From Deltaproteobacteria bacterium (lineage in GTDB: Bacteria > Myxococcota_A > Polyangia > Palsa-1104 > JAEUJZ01), in contig JAGNNG010000161.1 of NCBI GenBank assembly GCA_017990795.1, positions 1-5,506 on the forward strand: a stretch of 5,506 bases of DNA, in the 5' to 3' direction. This document shows, piece by piece, positions 1 through 5,506 of this stretch. The notes under the pieces were generated by a model, which saw only the letters and a program-made list of their open reading frames with translations, was not told the origin of the DNA and did not search any database. Made by a program: the position numbers and the translations under genes. Position 1 is the first letter of the stretch; each line of letters begins with the position of its first letter.

Positions 1-610
1 GCGACGGCTGTAGCGAGGCGGTGGAGCTACCGAGCAGATCTGGTGGAGTGGGCAAGCGCTCAAACAGGGTCAGCGCGCCCCGCTGCACTTGGATACGTGC
101 CAGGTCTCCCAGCGGGCGGTGAGCGCGATGGATCAGTCGCCGATAATAGTGCGAGCGGGGCAGCGGACCGTGACCGAGCAGGTCTTGCAGCCAGCCTTGT
201 TGAGCCGCGATGACCTCAGGCTTTAGCGCGGGCTGTAGTTCTGCTGCGCTGTGGGGGGCGTCGCCTTGTTCATCGGTGGACTCTTCTGATTGGGCAGCGT
301 GGAATGCCAGGCGCTCGGTCAGGGACTCGCGCTCGATATCTAGGTCGGGTAGCTCTTGCCACAGCGCCAGTAGCCCGCTGGCCGTCGATAGAGGCTCGGC
401 GTCGGGCTGTCGTTGTCGAAGCTGCTCTACGACAAAGCCGTCAAGCGCGGGTACCAGGAGCTCGTGAAGCTGCAGGAAGTGTCGGATGGCACCTGCGCGG
501 TGGTCATCAGAGAGCGCAGCTTGGGCGCAGACGGCGGCGGTCTTGGCGGCTTCCTCCAGATGTCGCAGCGCTGCGGCGGCACCCCGAAATCCTGGTCCCA
601 AGCTCGTCAC
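1..610 (-). CDS. Uncharacterised protein, N-terminal 203 residues (3' end cut by window edge)
   Basis: This frame is open from a GTG at 610-608 to the left edge without a stop, so only the N-terminal part is present. The GTG overlaps the TGA of the upstream antiporter gene (607-609), and an AGGA motif on the minus strand (622-619) lies 8 bases before it. Both support the start and suggest translational coupling. I do not recognise the product. Residues 8-70 read as amphipathic, Ala/Leu/Gln-rich helices. A hydrophilic, acidic Ser/Glu/Asp/Gln stretch lies at about 107-120. A basic, aromatic patch follows at about 151-166 (RSHYYRRLIHRAHR) with more hydrophobic sequence after it. There is no signal peptide or membrane segment, so it is probably cytoplasmic or associated with the inner face of the membrane. 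Its position directly after an antiporter gene allows an accessory role, but that is inference. I am confident it is coding and have no basis for a function. Confidence 0.72.
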   Translation of the reverse strand, partial: MTSLGPGFRGAAAALRHLEEAAKTAAVCAQAALSDDHRAGAIRHFLQLHELLVPALDGFVVEQLRQRQPDAEPLSTASGLLALWQELPDLDIERESLTERLAFHAAQSEESTDEQGDAPHSAAELQPALKPEVIAAQQGWLQDLLGHGPLPRSHYYRRLIHRAHRPLGDLARIQVQRGALTLFERLPTPPDLLGSSTASLQPS

Positions 611-1896
611 AGAGCGGATCCTGCTGCTGCGGATGGCTTGGGCGGGTTAAACGTGAGCTTCAAGTGCTGCCCAATAAACCGGCGGTGTCGCACGATCTGG
701 ACTGCCGCAAGCACCAGGTACAGCGCCGACAAGCCATAGCGCACATTCGCCTGAGGAAATGGCAGCTGGACCAGGAATAGGAGCAGTAGCAGCACCGCTT
801 TCTTGCCGCTCAGTCGACCATTTAGCAAGAAGCTCACGCCGAGCATGCTCTGGGAGGCAGTCAGGATCAGCTCCTCCGTCTGCCGTGCGTCGAGGACGAG
901 GGCTCCGACGTGGCCTAGTGCAATCGAGTAGGCAATGGGCAGGGTGCCGACCAGCAGCGTCCACTGATTCACCTTTGAGGACAGCAGCGCCGACATGCCC
1001 GCTGCTCCGTGGCCACGCAGGGCAAAGATGGTTGCGACCAGAAGCTCGGGGGCTTCCGACGCCAGCGGAGCTAGCCACTGCACCAGCAAGAACTTGTCGA
1101 TGCCAAGCTGCTCACCGCTACCGATCAGCGATTCGGCAAAGGGCTCGGCAGCGGCCAACAGGGTTCCTGCGGCGACCATCAGAATCAGGATGACAGAGGT
1201 GCGGCGGGGGATTTTGGGCAGGGCGCCCAACTCTTGGGCGACACCGGCTAGCTCGGGCTCGGCTTCGTCGTTGCTGCTGACGCGCCAGACATAAAACGCA
1301 AACAGCACCAGCAGGCCTGCACCGTTCCAGATGGCAATGGCTCCGAACAGTGGCATCGCAAATGACCACACGGTAGCGATGGCCAGCACGGTCAGGTCGA
1401 CGCCAAAGCCAGCGTTCATGGTGACGGCTGGCTCGGACTGCTCGGTGGTGCCGCCGGCTTTCGCCTGACCCCGACCGCGCATGGTTGCATAGATGCTGCA
1501 CAGCGCCACCAAGGACCAACCGACGCCGATCAGCAGCCGATTGCTGCCCGTCATGTTGGCAGCGGCATACTGCGCATGACTTGGGGTGTGCGCCGCCGAG
1601 GCGGCAAAGTACAGATCCACGGCGTACTCAGGCAGCACGGCGATAAATGCCAGCACCGCCATCGCTAGCCCCTGGCTGATATCGACCTGTAGCGCCTCCG
1701 CGGCCCAGGCCAGCAAGAACGCGGCGGCCAGCACCGAGCTACCAAACAGGAGCAGCGCCTGCAGCGGCAGCAAGTGAACGTGCCCAACTCGCAGCACGAT
1801 GCCCAGACAGGCCAGGCACAGGGCCAAAAACAGCTTGATTAGCGAGCGTGCTGAGAAACCGCCCCCGGTAGCGTCGCTTACTTGGCTAGAGCTCAT
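607..1896 (-). CDS. Sodium/calcium exchanger-family (CaCA) membrane antiporter
   Basis: The 429-residue product is an inner-membrane cation antiporter with about 11-12 hydrophobic segments (roughly 19-37, 44-68, 76-98, 119-137, 166-204, 233-252, 268-292, 312-332, 343-358, 367-380, 388-403). Two inverted alpha repeats typical of the CaCA superfamily are visible. Alpha-1 has Pro89-Glu90 followed by Asn-Met-Thr-Gly-Ser-Asn (114-119). Alpha-2 has Ser280-Glu-Ala-Pro283-Glu284 followed by Ser-Ser-Lys-Val-Asn (306-310). In characterised relatives the acidic residues bind the cation and drive Ca2+ (or another cation) exchange for Na+ or H+; ion specificity cannot be read here. A hydrophilic loop (206-231) separates the halves. 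I chose the ATG at 1896-1894 because GGGA lies 5 bases upstream. A TTG at 2007 would add 37 polar residues and has no good ribosome binding site. The gene overlaps its downstream neighbour by 4 bases, suggesting an operon. Confidence 0.88.
   Translation of the reverse strand: MSSSQVSDATGGGFSARSLIKLFLALCLACLGIVLRVGHVHLLPLQALLLFGSSVLAAAFLLAWAAEALQVDISQGLAMAVLAFIAVLPEYAVDLYFAASAAHTPSHAQYAAANMTGSNRLLIGVGWSLVALCSIYATMRGRGQAKAGGTTEQSEPAVTMNAGFGVDLTVLAIATVWSFAMPLFGAIAIWNGAGLLVLFAFYVWRVSSNDEAEPELAGVAQELGALPKIPRRTSVILILMVAAGTLLAAAEPFAESLIGSGEQLGIDKFLLVQWLAPLASEAPELLVATIFALRGHGAAGMSALLSSKVNQWTLLVGTLPIAYSIALGHVGALVLDARQTEELILTASQSMLGVSFLLNGRLSGKKAVLLLLLFLVQLPFPQANVRYGLSALYLVLAAVQIVRHRRFIGQHLKLTFNPPKPSAAAGSAL
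608..622 (-). promoter_or_regulatory. Coupled stop/start and ribosome binding site between antiporter and downstream gene
   Basis: On the minus strand the sequence reads AGGA (622-619), eight bases, then GTGA, in which the GTG start of the downstream gene shares bases with the TGA stop of the antiporter gene. The Shine-Dalgarno element lies inside the end of the antiporter coding sequence. This arrangement is typical of translational coupling or re-initiation. Confidence 0.6.
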
Positions 1897-2114
1897 TTGT
1901 TTCCCGTCGGAATGGTCAGCTGACAATTGACACCAATTTTCCCAGAGTACGCGGGCGGGATGGCCTGCCGCAACCTCTGTGGTTTCTGGAGTGAAAGTTG
2001 CCGCCAAGCTGAGGCCTGCTGCGGTGCGTCTTGAGTCGGCGCGCAGGGACTTGGGCTAGGCTTCTACACGGTCTCAGGTGGTCCTCGTAGTACGCTGGTT
2101 GCGTGCTTGCTATC
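1897..2114. promoter_or_regulatory. Divergent intergenic region between antiporter and propeller lipoprotein
   Basis: These 218 bases lie between two divergently transcribed genes and must hold both promoters. On the minus strand a GGGA ribosome binding site (1905-1902) sits 5 bases before the antiporter ATG. A perfect 10-base palindrome, GTCAGCTGAC, is at 1915-1924, and TTGACA reads on the plus strand at 1927-1932. I could not pair that TTGACA with a good -10 element at normal spacing, so no promoter is called. Just before the lipoprotein ATG the sequence TGCTATCAT resembles an extended -10, but this is weak. Confidence 0.45.
1915..1924. repeat. Perfect 10-base palindrome GTCAGCTGAC
   Basis: The sequence GTCAGCTGAC is its own reverse complement. 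It lies 18 bases upstream of the antiporter start codon, just before its ribosome binding site, where a bound repressor or RNA hairpin could act. Such a short palindrome can arise by chance; no regulator is identified. Confidence 0.3.
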
Positions 2115-3470
2115 ATGCCAGACGTGAGTTTGGGTCAGATCACATCGTCGGCGTCTCGACTTATCAGAACTGCAAAGACTTCGCGGCGAGGCGTGTGGCC
2201 GATGTTGTGGGTACTGGCCGGCTGCCAAATTGCGACCAAGCCCAGCGCTACAGAGCCCGCAGCCGCTGTTGGTTTTTTAGCAGAGCGCTCAAGTCGTGCC
2301 AGTCAAAACGATGGCGCAGCGTCGGGAGATTTGTTGGCAGTCGCAGATGCGGGCAGTGCAGATGGTGGAGAGCGACCGCGCCCAATCCAGCTCGGCGGGC
2401 CGGTGCCGATGTTTCGCGGGGATGCTCAGCACACGGGGCGCAGCTTGTATGCTCTACCGGCGAAGATGCCGCAGGAGCGGTGGCGCTTTGCTACTCAAGG
2501 CCGAGTGACGGCGGCTCCGGCGCTGGCTGCCGATGGCTCGGTGCTGTTTGGCAGTCATGATGCGTTTGTGTATGCCCTGGCTGGCGACGGCGCGCTGCGC
2601 TGGAAGTATCGAACCCAAGATATGGTCTTTTCGACGCCAGCCCTGCGCGGGGACGGCTCGGTTTACTTGGGCTCAGACGATGATCGGCTGTATTCGCTAC
2701 AGCTGGCCGATGGAGCGCTGCGCTGGTCGGCCCATCCCGGTAGCTGTAAGCGCAGCAGTGGTCGCAGTCCCGAGGGTGCGCGCTGCGACATCGTGCATGC
2801 CACGCTCGGCCCCGACGGAACTTTGTACCTGGGCGGCGAGGCGATCTATGCGCTAAACCCCGACGGTAGCGTGCGCTGGCAGTTTGTACCCCCGACGGCG
2901 AAGAAAGTTCACTGTGCTTCGGCTCCGTCGCTGGGCCTGGATGGCACGGTCTACGCAGCCTGCCAGGAGGTCGTTTACGCGCTAGATCCGAGCGGCAGCA
3001 AGCGCTGGGAGTTTGCCGCGCAAGGCGAAATCGAGGCGTCGCCTGCCATCGGGCCTGACGGTGCGGTCCATTTTGGCAGCGATGATCGACGGCTGTATGC
3101 GCTGGACGCCAGCGGGGTCGTGCGCGGATCGTTTCTGGCTGCGGCTCCGATTCGCACCGCCGTGGCCATTGGTAAGACGGGCAATGCGGTGTTTGGTACC
3201 GACGAAGGCGACATTCAAGCCGTACGCGCTGACAGCACGCTGCTGTGGACGTTTCATACGGCAGGACCGGTGCGCTCGTATCCGCTGCTCGATAGTGACG
3301 AGTCGGTGCTGGTGGGCTCGCAGGATGATCGCTTGTATGCGGTGTCGGCGATGGGAGTGCTGAAGTGGTCGGTGGCGTTCGACGCGGATGTGGACGGTGC
3401 GCCGGTGCTGGGCCCCGACGGTACGATCTACGTCGGGGCCGACGACATGGCGCTGCACGCTCTGCGCTAA
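2115..3470 (+). CDS. PQQ-like beta-propeller repeat lipoprotein
   Basis: The 451-residue product appears to be an exported lipoprotein. The N-terminus carries basic residues (Arg15, Arg18, Lys21, Arg24, Arg25), a short hydrophobic core and a lipobox Leu34-Ala-Gly-Cys37; Gln at +2 fits outer-membrane sorting by the E. coli rule, if that applies here. A low-complexity Ala/Ser linker (about 45-90) follows. The motif FRGDAQHTGR (100-109) opens the domain, then about eight repeats of the type DGsvyfGSdDxrlYALd..G..RW begin near 134, 174, 228, 268, 308, 347, 388 and 428. This matches PQQ-like/BamB-type propellers, probably eight-bladed. Such domains usually scaffold protein contacts; PQQ binding is not implied and no heme CxxCH is present. 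Cys211/Cys224 and Cys267/Cys283 could form disulfides. The start is uncertain: GTG 2103 and GTG 2124 are in frame, and none has a strong ribosome binding site. Its stop overlaps the convergent gene. Confidence 0.87.
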   Translation: MPDVSLGQITSSASRLIRTAKTSRRGVWPMLWVLAGCQIATKPSATEPAAAVGFLAERSSRASQNDGAASGDLLAVADAGSADGGERPRPIQLGGPVPMFRGDAQHTGRSLYALPAKMPQERWRFATQGRVTAAPALAADGSVLFGSHDAFVYALAGDGALRWKYRTQDMVFSTPALRGDGSVYLGSDDDRLYSLQLADGALRWSAHPGSCKRSSGRSPEGARCDIVHATLGPDGTLYLGGEAIYALNPDGSVRWQFVPPTAKKVHCASAPSLGLDGTVYAACQEVVYALDPSGSKRWEFAAQGEIEASPAIGPDGAVHFGSDDRRLYALDASGVVRGSFLAAAPIRTAVAIGKTGNAVFGTDEGDIQAVRADSTLLWTFHTAGPVRSYPLLDSDESVLVGSQDDRLYAVSAMGVLKWSVAFDADVDGAPVLGPDGTIYVGADDMALHALR

Positions 3471-4612
3471 CGGGTGCAGAAGGCTTCGTAGTCGATAAGC
3501 TGGATCGGCTTGTCGCGGTTTGAGCACACGACGCACTCGGGGTCGCGACGCAGCTTCAGCTCGCGGAACTTGGTGGCCAGCGCGTCGTAGATCAGTAGTC
3601 GTCCCGACAGCGTCTCGCCGATACCAAGCAGGATCTTGACCGCCTCGGTCGCTTGCAGCACGCCGATGACTCCTGGCAGCACGCCGAGCACGCCTGCTTC
3701 GTTGCACGATGGCGCCATGCCTGCGGGCGGCGGCTCGGGGTACAGGCAGCGGTAGCACGGGCCTTGCCACGGAAGGAAGGTGGTCAGCTGACCCTCAAAG
3801 CGGAAGATCGAGGCGTGGACCACCGGCTTGTTTAGCATCAGCGACGCATCGTTGAGCAGGTAGCGGGTCTGAAAGTTGTCCGCTCCGTCTACGATCAAGT
3901 CGTAGTCCTTGATGATGTCCAGCACGTTGTCAGAGGTCAGCCGCAGGTTGTGGGTGATGACGTTGACGTCGGGGTTTAGCTCGGTCAGCGTCTGCTTGGC
4001 TGACTCCACTTTGGGCATGCCGACGCGGCTGGTGTTGTGCAGGATCTGGCGCTGTAAGTTCGACGCATCGACGACGTCATCATCGACGATGCCCATGGTG
4101 CCGACGCCCGCCGCCGCCAGGTAATACGCTGACGGCGAGCCGAGTCCTCCGGCGCCAAGCAGCAGGACCTTGGAACGCAGCAGCTGCGCCTGCCCTTTTT
4201 CACCCACCTCGGGCAGCATGGTGTGGCGGGCGTAGCGAGCCTTCTGCGCGGCGGTAAACACAAACGGCTTATCGATGGGATAGCCGGCTTTTTTCCAGGC
4301 CCCGATGCCACCGGCCAGCGAGCGCACCTGCGTATACCCAAGCTCGGCCAGCGTGCGGGCCGCCATGGCGCTGCGATTGCCCCCGGCGCAGTACAGCACG
4401 ATGTCGAGGTCACGACTGGGAGCCACGTCCTCGATCCGCATCTCTAGCTTGCCGCGTGGAATCCAGGTGGCGCCGGGGATATAGCCCTCCTGATACTCCT
4501 CGCCCTCGCGCACATCGATAAGGAGCTGCGGCGGCTGACTGCGCAGCTGCGGGGAGGTGGTCTCTGCGATGGATGCCTTGATCTGCTGCAGGTAGCTTTG
4601 AAAGTTAGGCAT
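3467..4612 (-). CDS. moeB: Rhodanese-MoeB/ThiF fusion: sulfur-carrier adenylyltransferase
   Basis: This 381-residue cytoplasmic enzyme has two domains. An N-terminal rhodanese domain (about 28-112) carries the persulfide-forming Cys75 in the loop CAGGNRS. An E1-like MoeB/ThiF domain (about 122-381) has the nucleotide-binding loop GAGGLGSP (153-160), Asp177-179 and Asn185/Arg188 of the SNLQRQ motif, Lys201, Asp245, and two zinc-binding cysteine pairs (Cys286/Cys289 and Cys360/Cys363). Cys303 sits in the conserved PSCNEAGVLG segment. The family adenylates the C-terminal Gly-Gly of a ubiquitin-like sulfur carrier (MoaD, ThiS or similar) for thiocarboxylate formation; the rhodanese part would deliver the sulfur. 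Which carrier is used cannot be told, as none lies nearby, so the symbol is by family only. The ATG at 4612 has AGGGA 6 bases upstream. Domain order is the reverse of MOCS3/Uba4/MoeZ. The stop overlaps the convergent lipoprotein gene; erpA is divergent upstream. Confidence 0.93.
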   Translation of the reverse strand: MPNFQSYLQQIKASIAETTSPQLRSQPPQLLIDVREGEEYQEGYIPGATWIPRGKLEMRIEDVAPSRDLDIVLYCAGGNRSAMAARTLAELGYTQVRSLAGGIGAWKKAGYPIDKPFVFTAAQKARYARHTMLPEVGEKGQAQLLRSKVLLLGAGGLGSPSAYYLAAAGVGTMGIVDDDVVDASNLQRQILHNTSRVGMPKVESAKQTLTELNPDVNVITHNLRLTSDNVLDIIKDYDLIVDGADNFQTRYLLNDASLMLNKPVVHASIFRFEGQLTTFLPWQGPCYRCLYPEPPPAGMAPSCNEAGVLGVLPGVIGVLQATEAVKILLGIGETLSGRLLIYDALATKFRELKLRRDPECVVCSNRDKPIQLIDYEAFCTR

Positions 4613-4821
4613 GACGTTTCCCTATTTCTGATGGACGTGTAAACGACGACTTGGATGCCGCAGGCGACGGCTGGCTTGGTGCTGACTTTCTACCCCGAAT
4701 CGCAGTGGGTTCGCAGCGGCTGCTTGACCAGCGGCGTGCCTGGCGATTATCTTACGATACGTTAGCTTTGCAGCGGTGCGAGCCTTTGTCAGTCGTGCCA
4801 TAGTAAGACAATTACAGCTGA

Positions 4822-4837
4822 GCCAAAGGTTGTTGGC
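4822..4837. repeat. Inverted repeat GCCAA-N6-TTGGC
   Basis: A 16-base perfect inverted repeat with 5-base arms and a 6-base spacer, about 122 bases upstream of the erpA start. Its form and place suit a dimeric regulator's operator, but the arms are short and no known motif (for example IscR or Fur) is matched by eye. Confidence 0.35.
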
Positions 4838-4948
4838 ACTCGTAGTAAGCCTCGCCAGAAAAAGTACGTTTGTGCTACGAGACGCCGGAATCAAACACTC
4901 TCAAAAGCAATAACAGACCAGGGCACAGCGCCCGTTCGATCGTTTTTT

Positions 4949-4954
4949 GGAGGA
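4949..4954 (+). promoter_or_regulatory. Strong ribosome binding site of erpA
   Basis: GGAGGA lies 5 bases before the ATG at 4960, directly after a run of six T. It decides the start: the same frame extends upstream to a TTG at 4870, but that extension has no comparable site and does not resemble the family. Confidence 0.85.
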
Positions 4955-4959
4955 ATCAT

Positions 4960-5358
4960 ATGGCAACGGTAACAACCAACATTCGCAAGCCTGAGGCTGC
5001 TCCGGCGCCACCGCCACCAGTCGCTACGCAGTGTCCCATCAACCTAACCGAGCGCGCCGCCGAGAAGGTTCGTGACATCCGCGTCGCTGAGAACATCGAG
5101 GAGAGCTTCGGCCTGCGCCTGCGCGTCGTTGGCGGTGGCTGCTCCGGCTTTTCGTACGACCTGTACTTTGACCAGAGCACCGCGATGGACAAGCAGTACG
5201 ACTCGCACGGCGTCCGCCTGGTCGTAGACCAAATGAGCCTGCAGTACCTGCGCGGCACCGAGGTCGATTACGTCGAAGGTCTGCAGGGCGCAGGCTTTAA
5301 GTTCCAAAACCCAAACGTCAAGTCCACTTGCGGCTGCGGCTCTAGCTTCAGCGTCTAG
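4960..5358 (+). CDS. erpA: A-type iron-sulfur cluster carrier, ErpA-like
   Basis: The 132-residue cytoplasmic protein is an A-type (HesB/IscA/SufA/ErpA) carrier that accepts Fe-S clusters from the assembly scaffold and passes them to target enzymes. The three cluster ligands of the family are present: Cys61 in GGGCSGF, and Cys124 and Cys126 in STCGCGSSF. The stretches LVVDQMSLQYLRG (87-99) and NPNVKSTCGCGSSFS (117-131) are very close to E. coli ErpA as I recall it, so ErpA is favoured over IscA or SufA. A Pro/Ala-rich N-terminal extension (about 11-22, PEAAPAPPPP) and an extra Cys25 precede the core, making it longer than the usual 107-120 residues. The ATG at 4960 is fixed by GGAGGA 5 bases upstream. 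The gene is apparently monocistronic, with its own terminator 28 bases downstream, and is divergent from the moeB-like gene. No isc or suf genes lie in the window. Confidence 0.95.
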   Translation: MATVTTNIRKPEAAPAPPPPVATQCPINLTERAAEKVRDIRVAENIEESFGLRLRVVGGGCSGFSYDLYFDQSTAMDKQYDSHGVRLVVDQMSLQYLRGTEVDYVEGLQGAGFKFQNPNVKSTCGCGSSFSV

Positions 5359-5383
5359 CAGCGGGACTTAAGACATCGCAGTG

Positions 5384-5411
5384 AAGGACGCCTTCGGGCG
5401 TCTTTTTTTTT
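5384..5411 (+). terminator. Rho-independent terminator of erpA
   Basis: A perfect 6-base-pair stem (GACGCC 5387-5392 with GGCGTC 5397-5402) closes a stable TTCG tetraloop (5393-5396) and is followed by nine T (5403-5411). A-U and G-U pairs from 5384-5386 can lengthen the stem. It sits 28 bases after the erpA stop codon. There is no T run in the other direction, so it should act on the plus strand only. Confidence 0.95.
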
Positions 5412-5412
5412 G

Positions 5413-5451
5413 CCCCAAGCTACTGCTTTCGTCGAATTGGTAGCTTTGGGG
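5413..5451. repeat. Inverted repeat downstream of the erpA terminator
   Basis: The arms CCCCAAGCTAC (5413-5423) and GTAGCTTTGGGG (5440-5451) pair along their whole length with one bulged base, around a 16-base loop. Neither side is followed by a T run, so it is not an intrinsic terminator in itself. It starts one base after the T run of the erpA terminator. The remaining bases to 5506 hold nothing I can name. Confidence 0.6.
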
Positions 5452-5506
5452 ATACTAGCGACGGTGGCTGCAGCTCTTTGGGAAGTTTCCACTGCGCGCG
5501 GGCGCG

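Larger units (their letters stand above)
4613..4959. promoter_or_regulatory. Divergent control region between moeB-like gene and erpA
   Basis: These 347 bases separate two divergent sulfur-metabolism genes, and the part from about 4740 to 4915 is visibly richer in A+T than the genes. At the left end lies AGGGA on the minus strand (4623-4619), the moeB ribosome binding site. At the right end lies GGAGGA (4949-4954), the erpA site. Between them are an inverted repeat GCCAA-N6-TTGGC (4822-4837), a 7-base inverted repeat CTCGTAG/CTACGAG (4839-4845 and 4875-4881) and a short TATC-N4-GATA element near 4748-4759. I could not assign convincing -35/-10 pairs. A minus-strand reading frame at 4622-4801 is probably not coding. 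Confidence 0.5.

Noticed and set aside
304..780. Plus-strand open frames across the left block
   Set aside because: They lie opposite the coupled minus-strand genes, whose products and start signals are far better supported; their Arg/Ser-rich composition is typical of shadow frames.
1897..2007. TTG start at 2007 for the antiporter, giving 466 residues
   Set aside because: No good ribosome binding site precedes it, the added 37 residues are polar and unlike the family, and the ATG at 1896 has GGGA at good spacing.
2982..3770. 262-residue minus-strand open frame opposite the lipoprotein and adenylyltransferase genes
   Set aside because: It is antisense or out of frame to two well-supported genes, is dominated by Arg/His/Ala as GC-rich shadow frames are, and shows no domain.
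4834..4850. Possible sigma-54 promoter (TTGGCAC followed by GC) upstream of erpA
   Set aside because: The GG and GC elements are separated by 12 bases rather than the required 10, and the -12 part does not match TTGC.
4870..4959. TTG start at 4870 for the ErpA-like protein
   Set aside because: The ATG at 4960 has a near-ideal GGAGGA site and the upstream extension is not family-like.
5464..5506. Possible GTG start of a new plus-strand gene at the right edge
   Set aside because: Only 14 codons are visible and no ribosome binding site lies upstream, so it cannot be supported.

Overview
The window is high-GC DNA with tightly packed genes. It carries five protein-coding genes: three on the minus strand (one cut by the left edge) and two on the plus strand. 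No rRNA, tRNA, CRISPR array or insertion sequence is visible. The combination of a PQQ-type beta-propeller lipoprotein, an ErpA-type Fe-S carrier and GTG/TTG-tolerant GC-rich codon use suggests a Gram-negative bacterium. A myxobacterial or deltaproteobacterial-like source is my guess, but no marker gene here proves it.

Left block (1-1896, minus strand): a multi-pass CaCA-superfamily cation antiporter is followed, with a 4-base stop/start overlap, by an unrecognised helical protein that runs off the left edge. The two look like one transcription unit. A 218-base divergent gap (1897-2114) separates them from the next gene.

Middle (2115-4612): a plus-strand lipoprotein with about eight beta-propeller repeats converges on a minus-strand rhodanese + MoeB/ThiF adenylyltransferase fusion. 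The two stop codons share bases, leaving no room for a terminator. In the fusion the rhodanese domain is N-terminal, the reverse of the MOCS3/Uba4/MoeZ order.

Right block (4613-5506): a 347-base, comparatively A+T-rich gap with several inverted repeats lies between the divergent adenylyltransferase and an ErpA-like A-type Fe-S carrier. The carrier has a strong ribosome binding site and ends at a textbook intrinsic terminator. The last ~95 bases hold a second inverted repeat and no convincing gene.

Functional reading: the adenylyltransferase/rhodanese fusion (sulfur-carrier activation) and ErpA (Fe-S delivery) are divergent neighbours and plausibly form a sulfur-trafficking pair. The antiporter, its coupled partner and the propeller lipoprotein are envelope or membrane functions with no obvious link to that pair. 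I see no clear new defence or mobile system. The less ordinary items are the uncharacterised gene coupled to the antiporter, the inverted domain order of the fusion, and the structured control region between the fusion and erpA.
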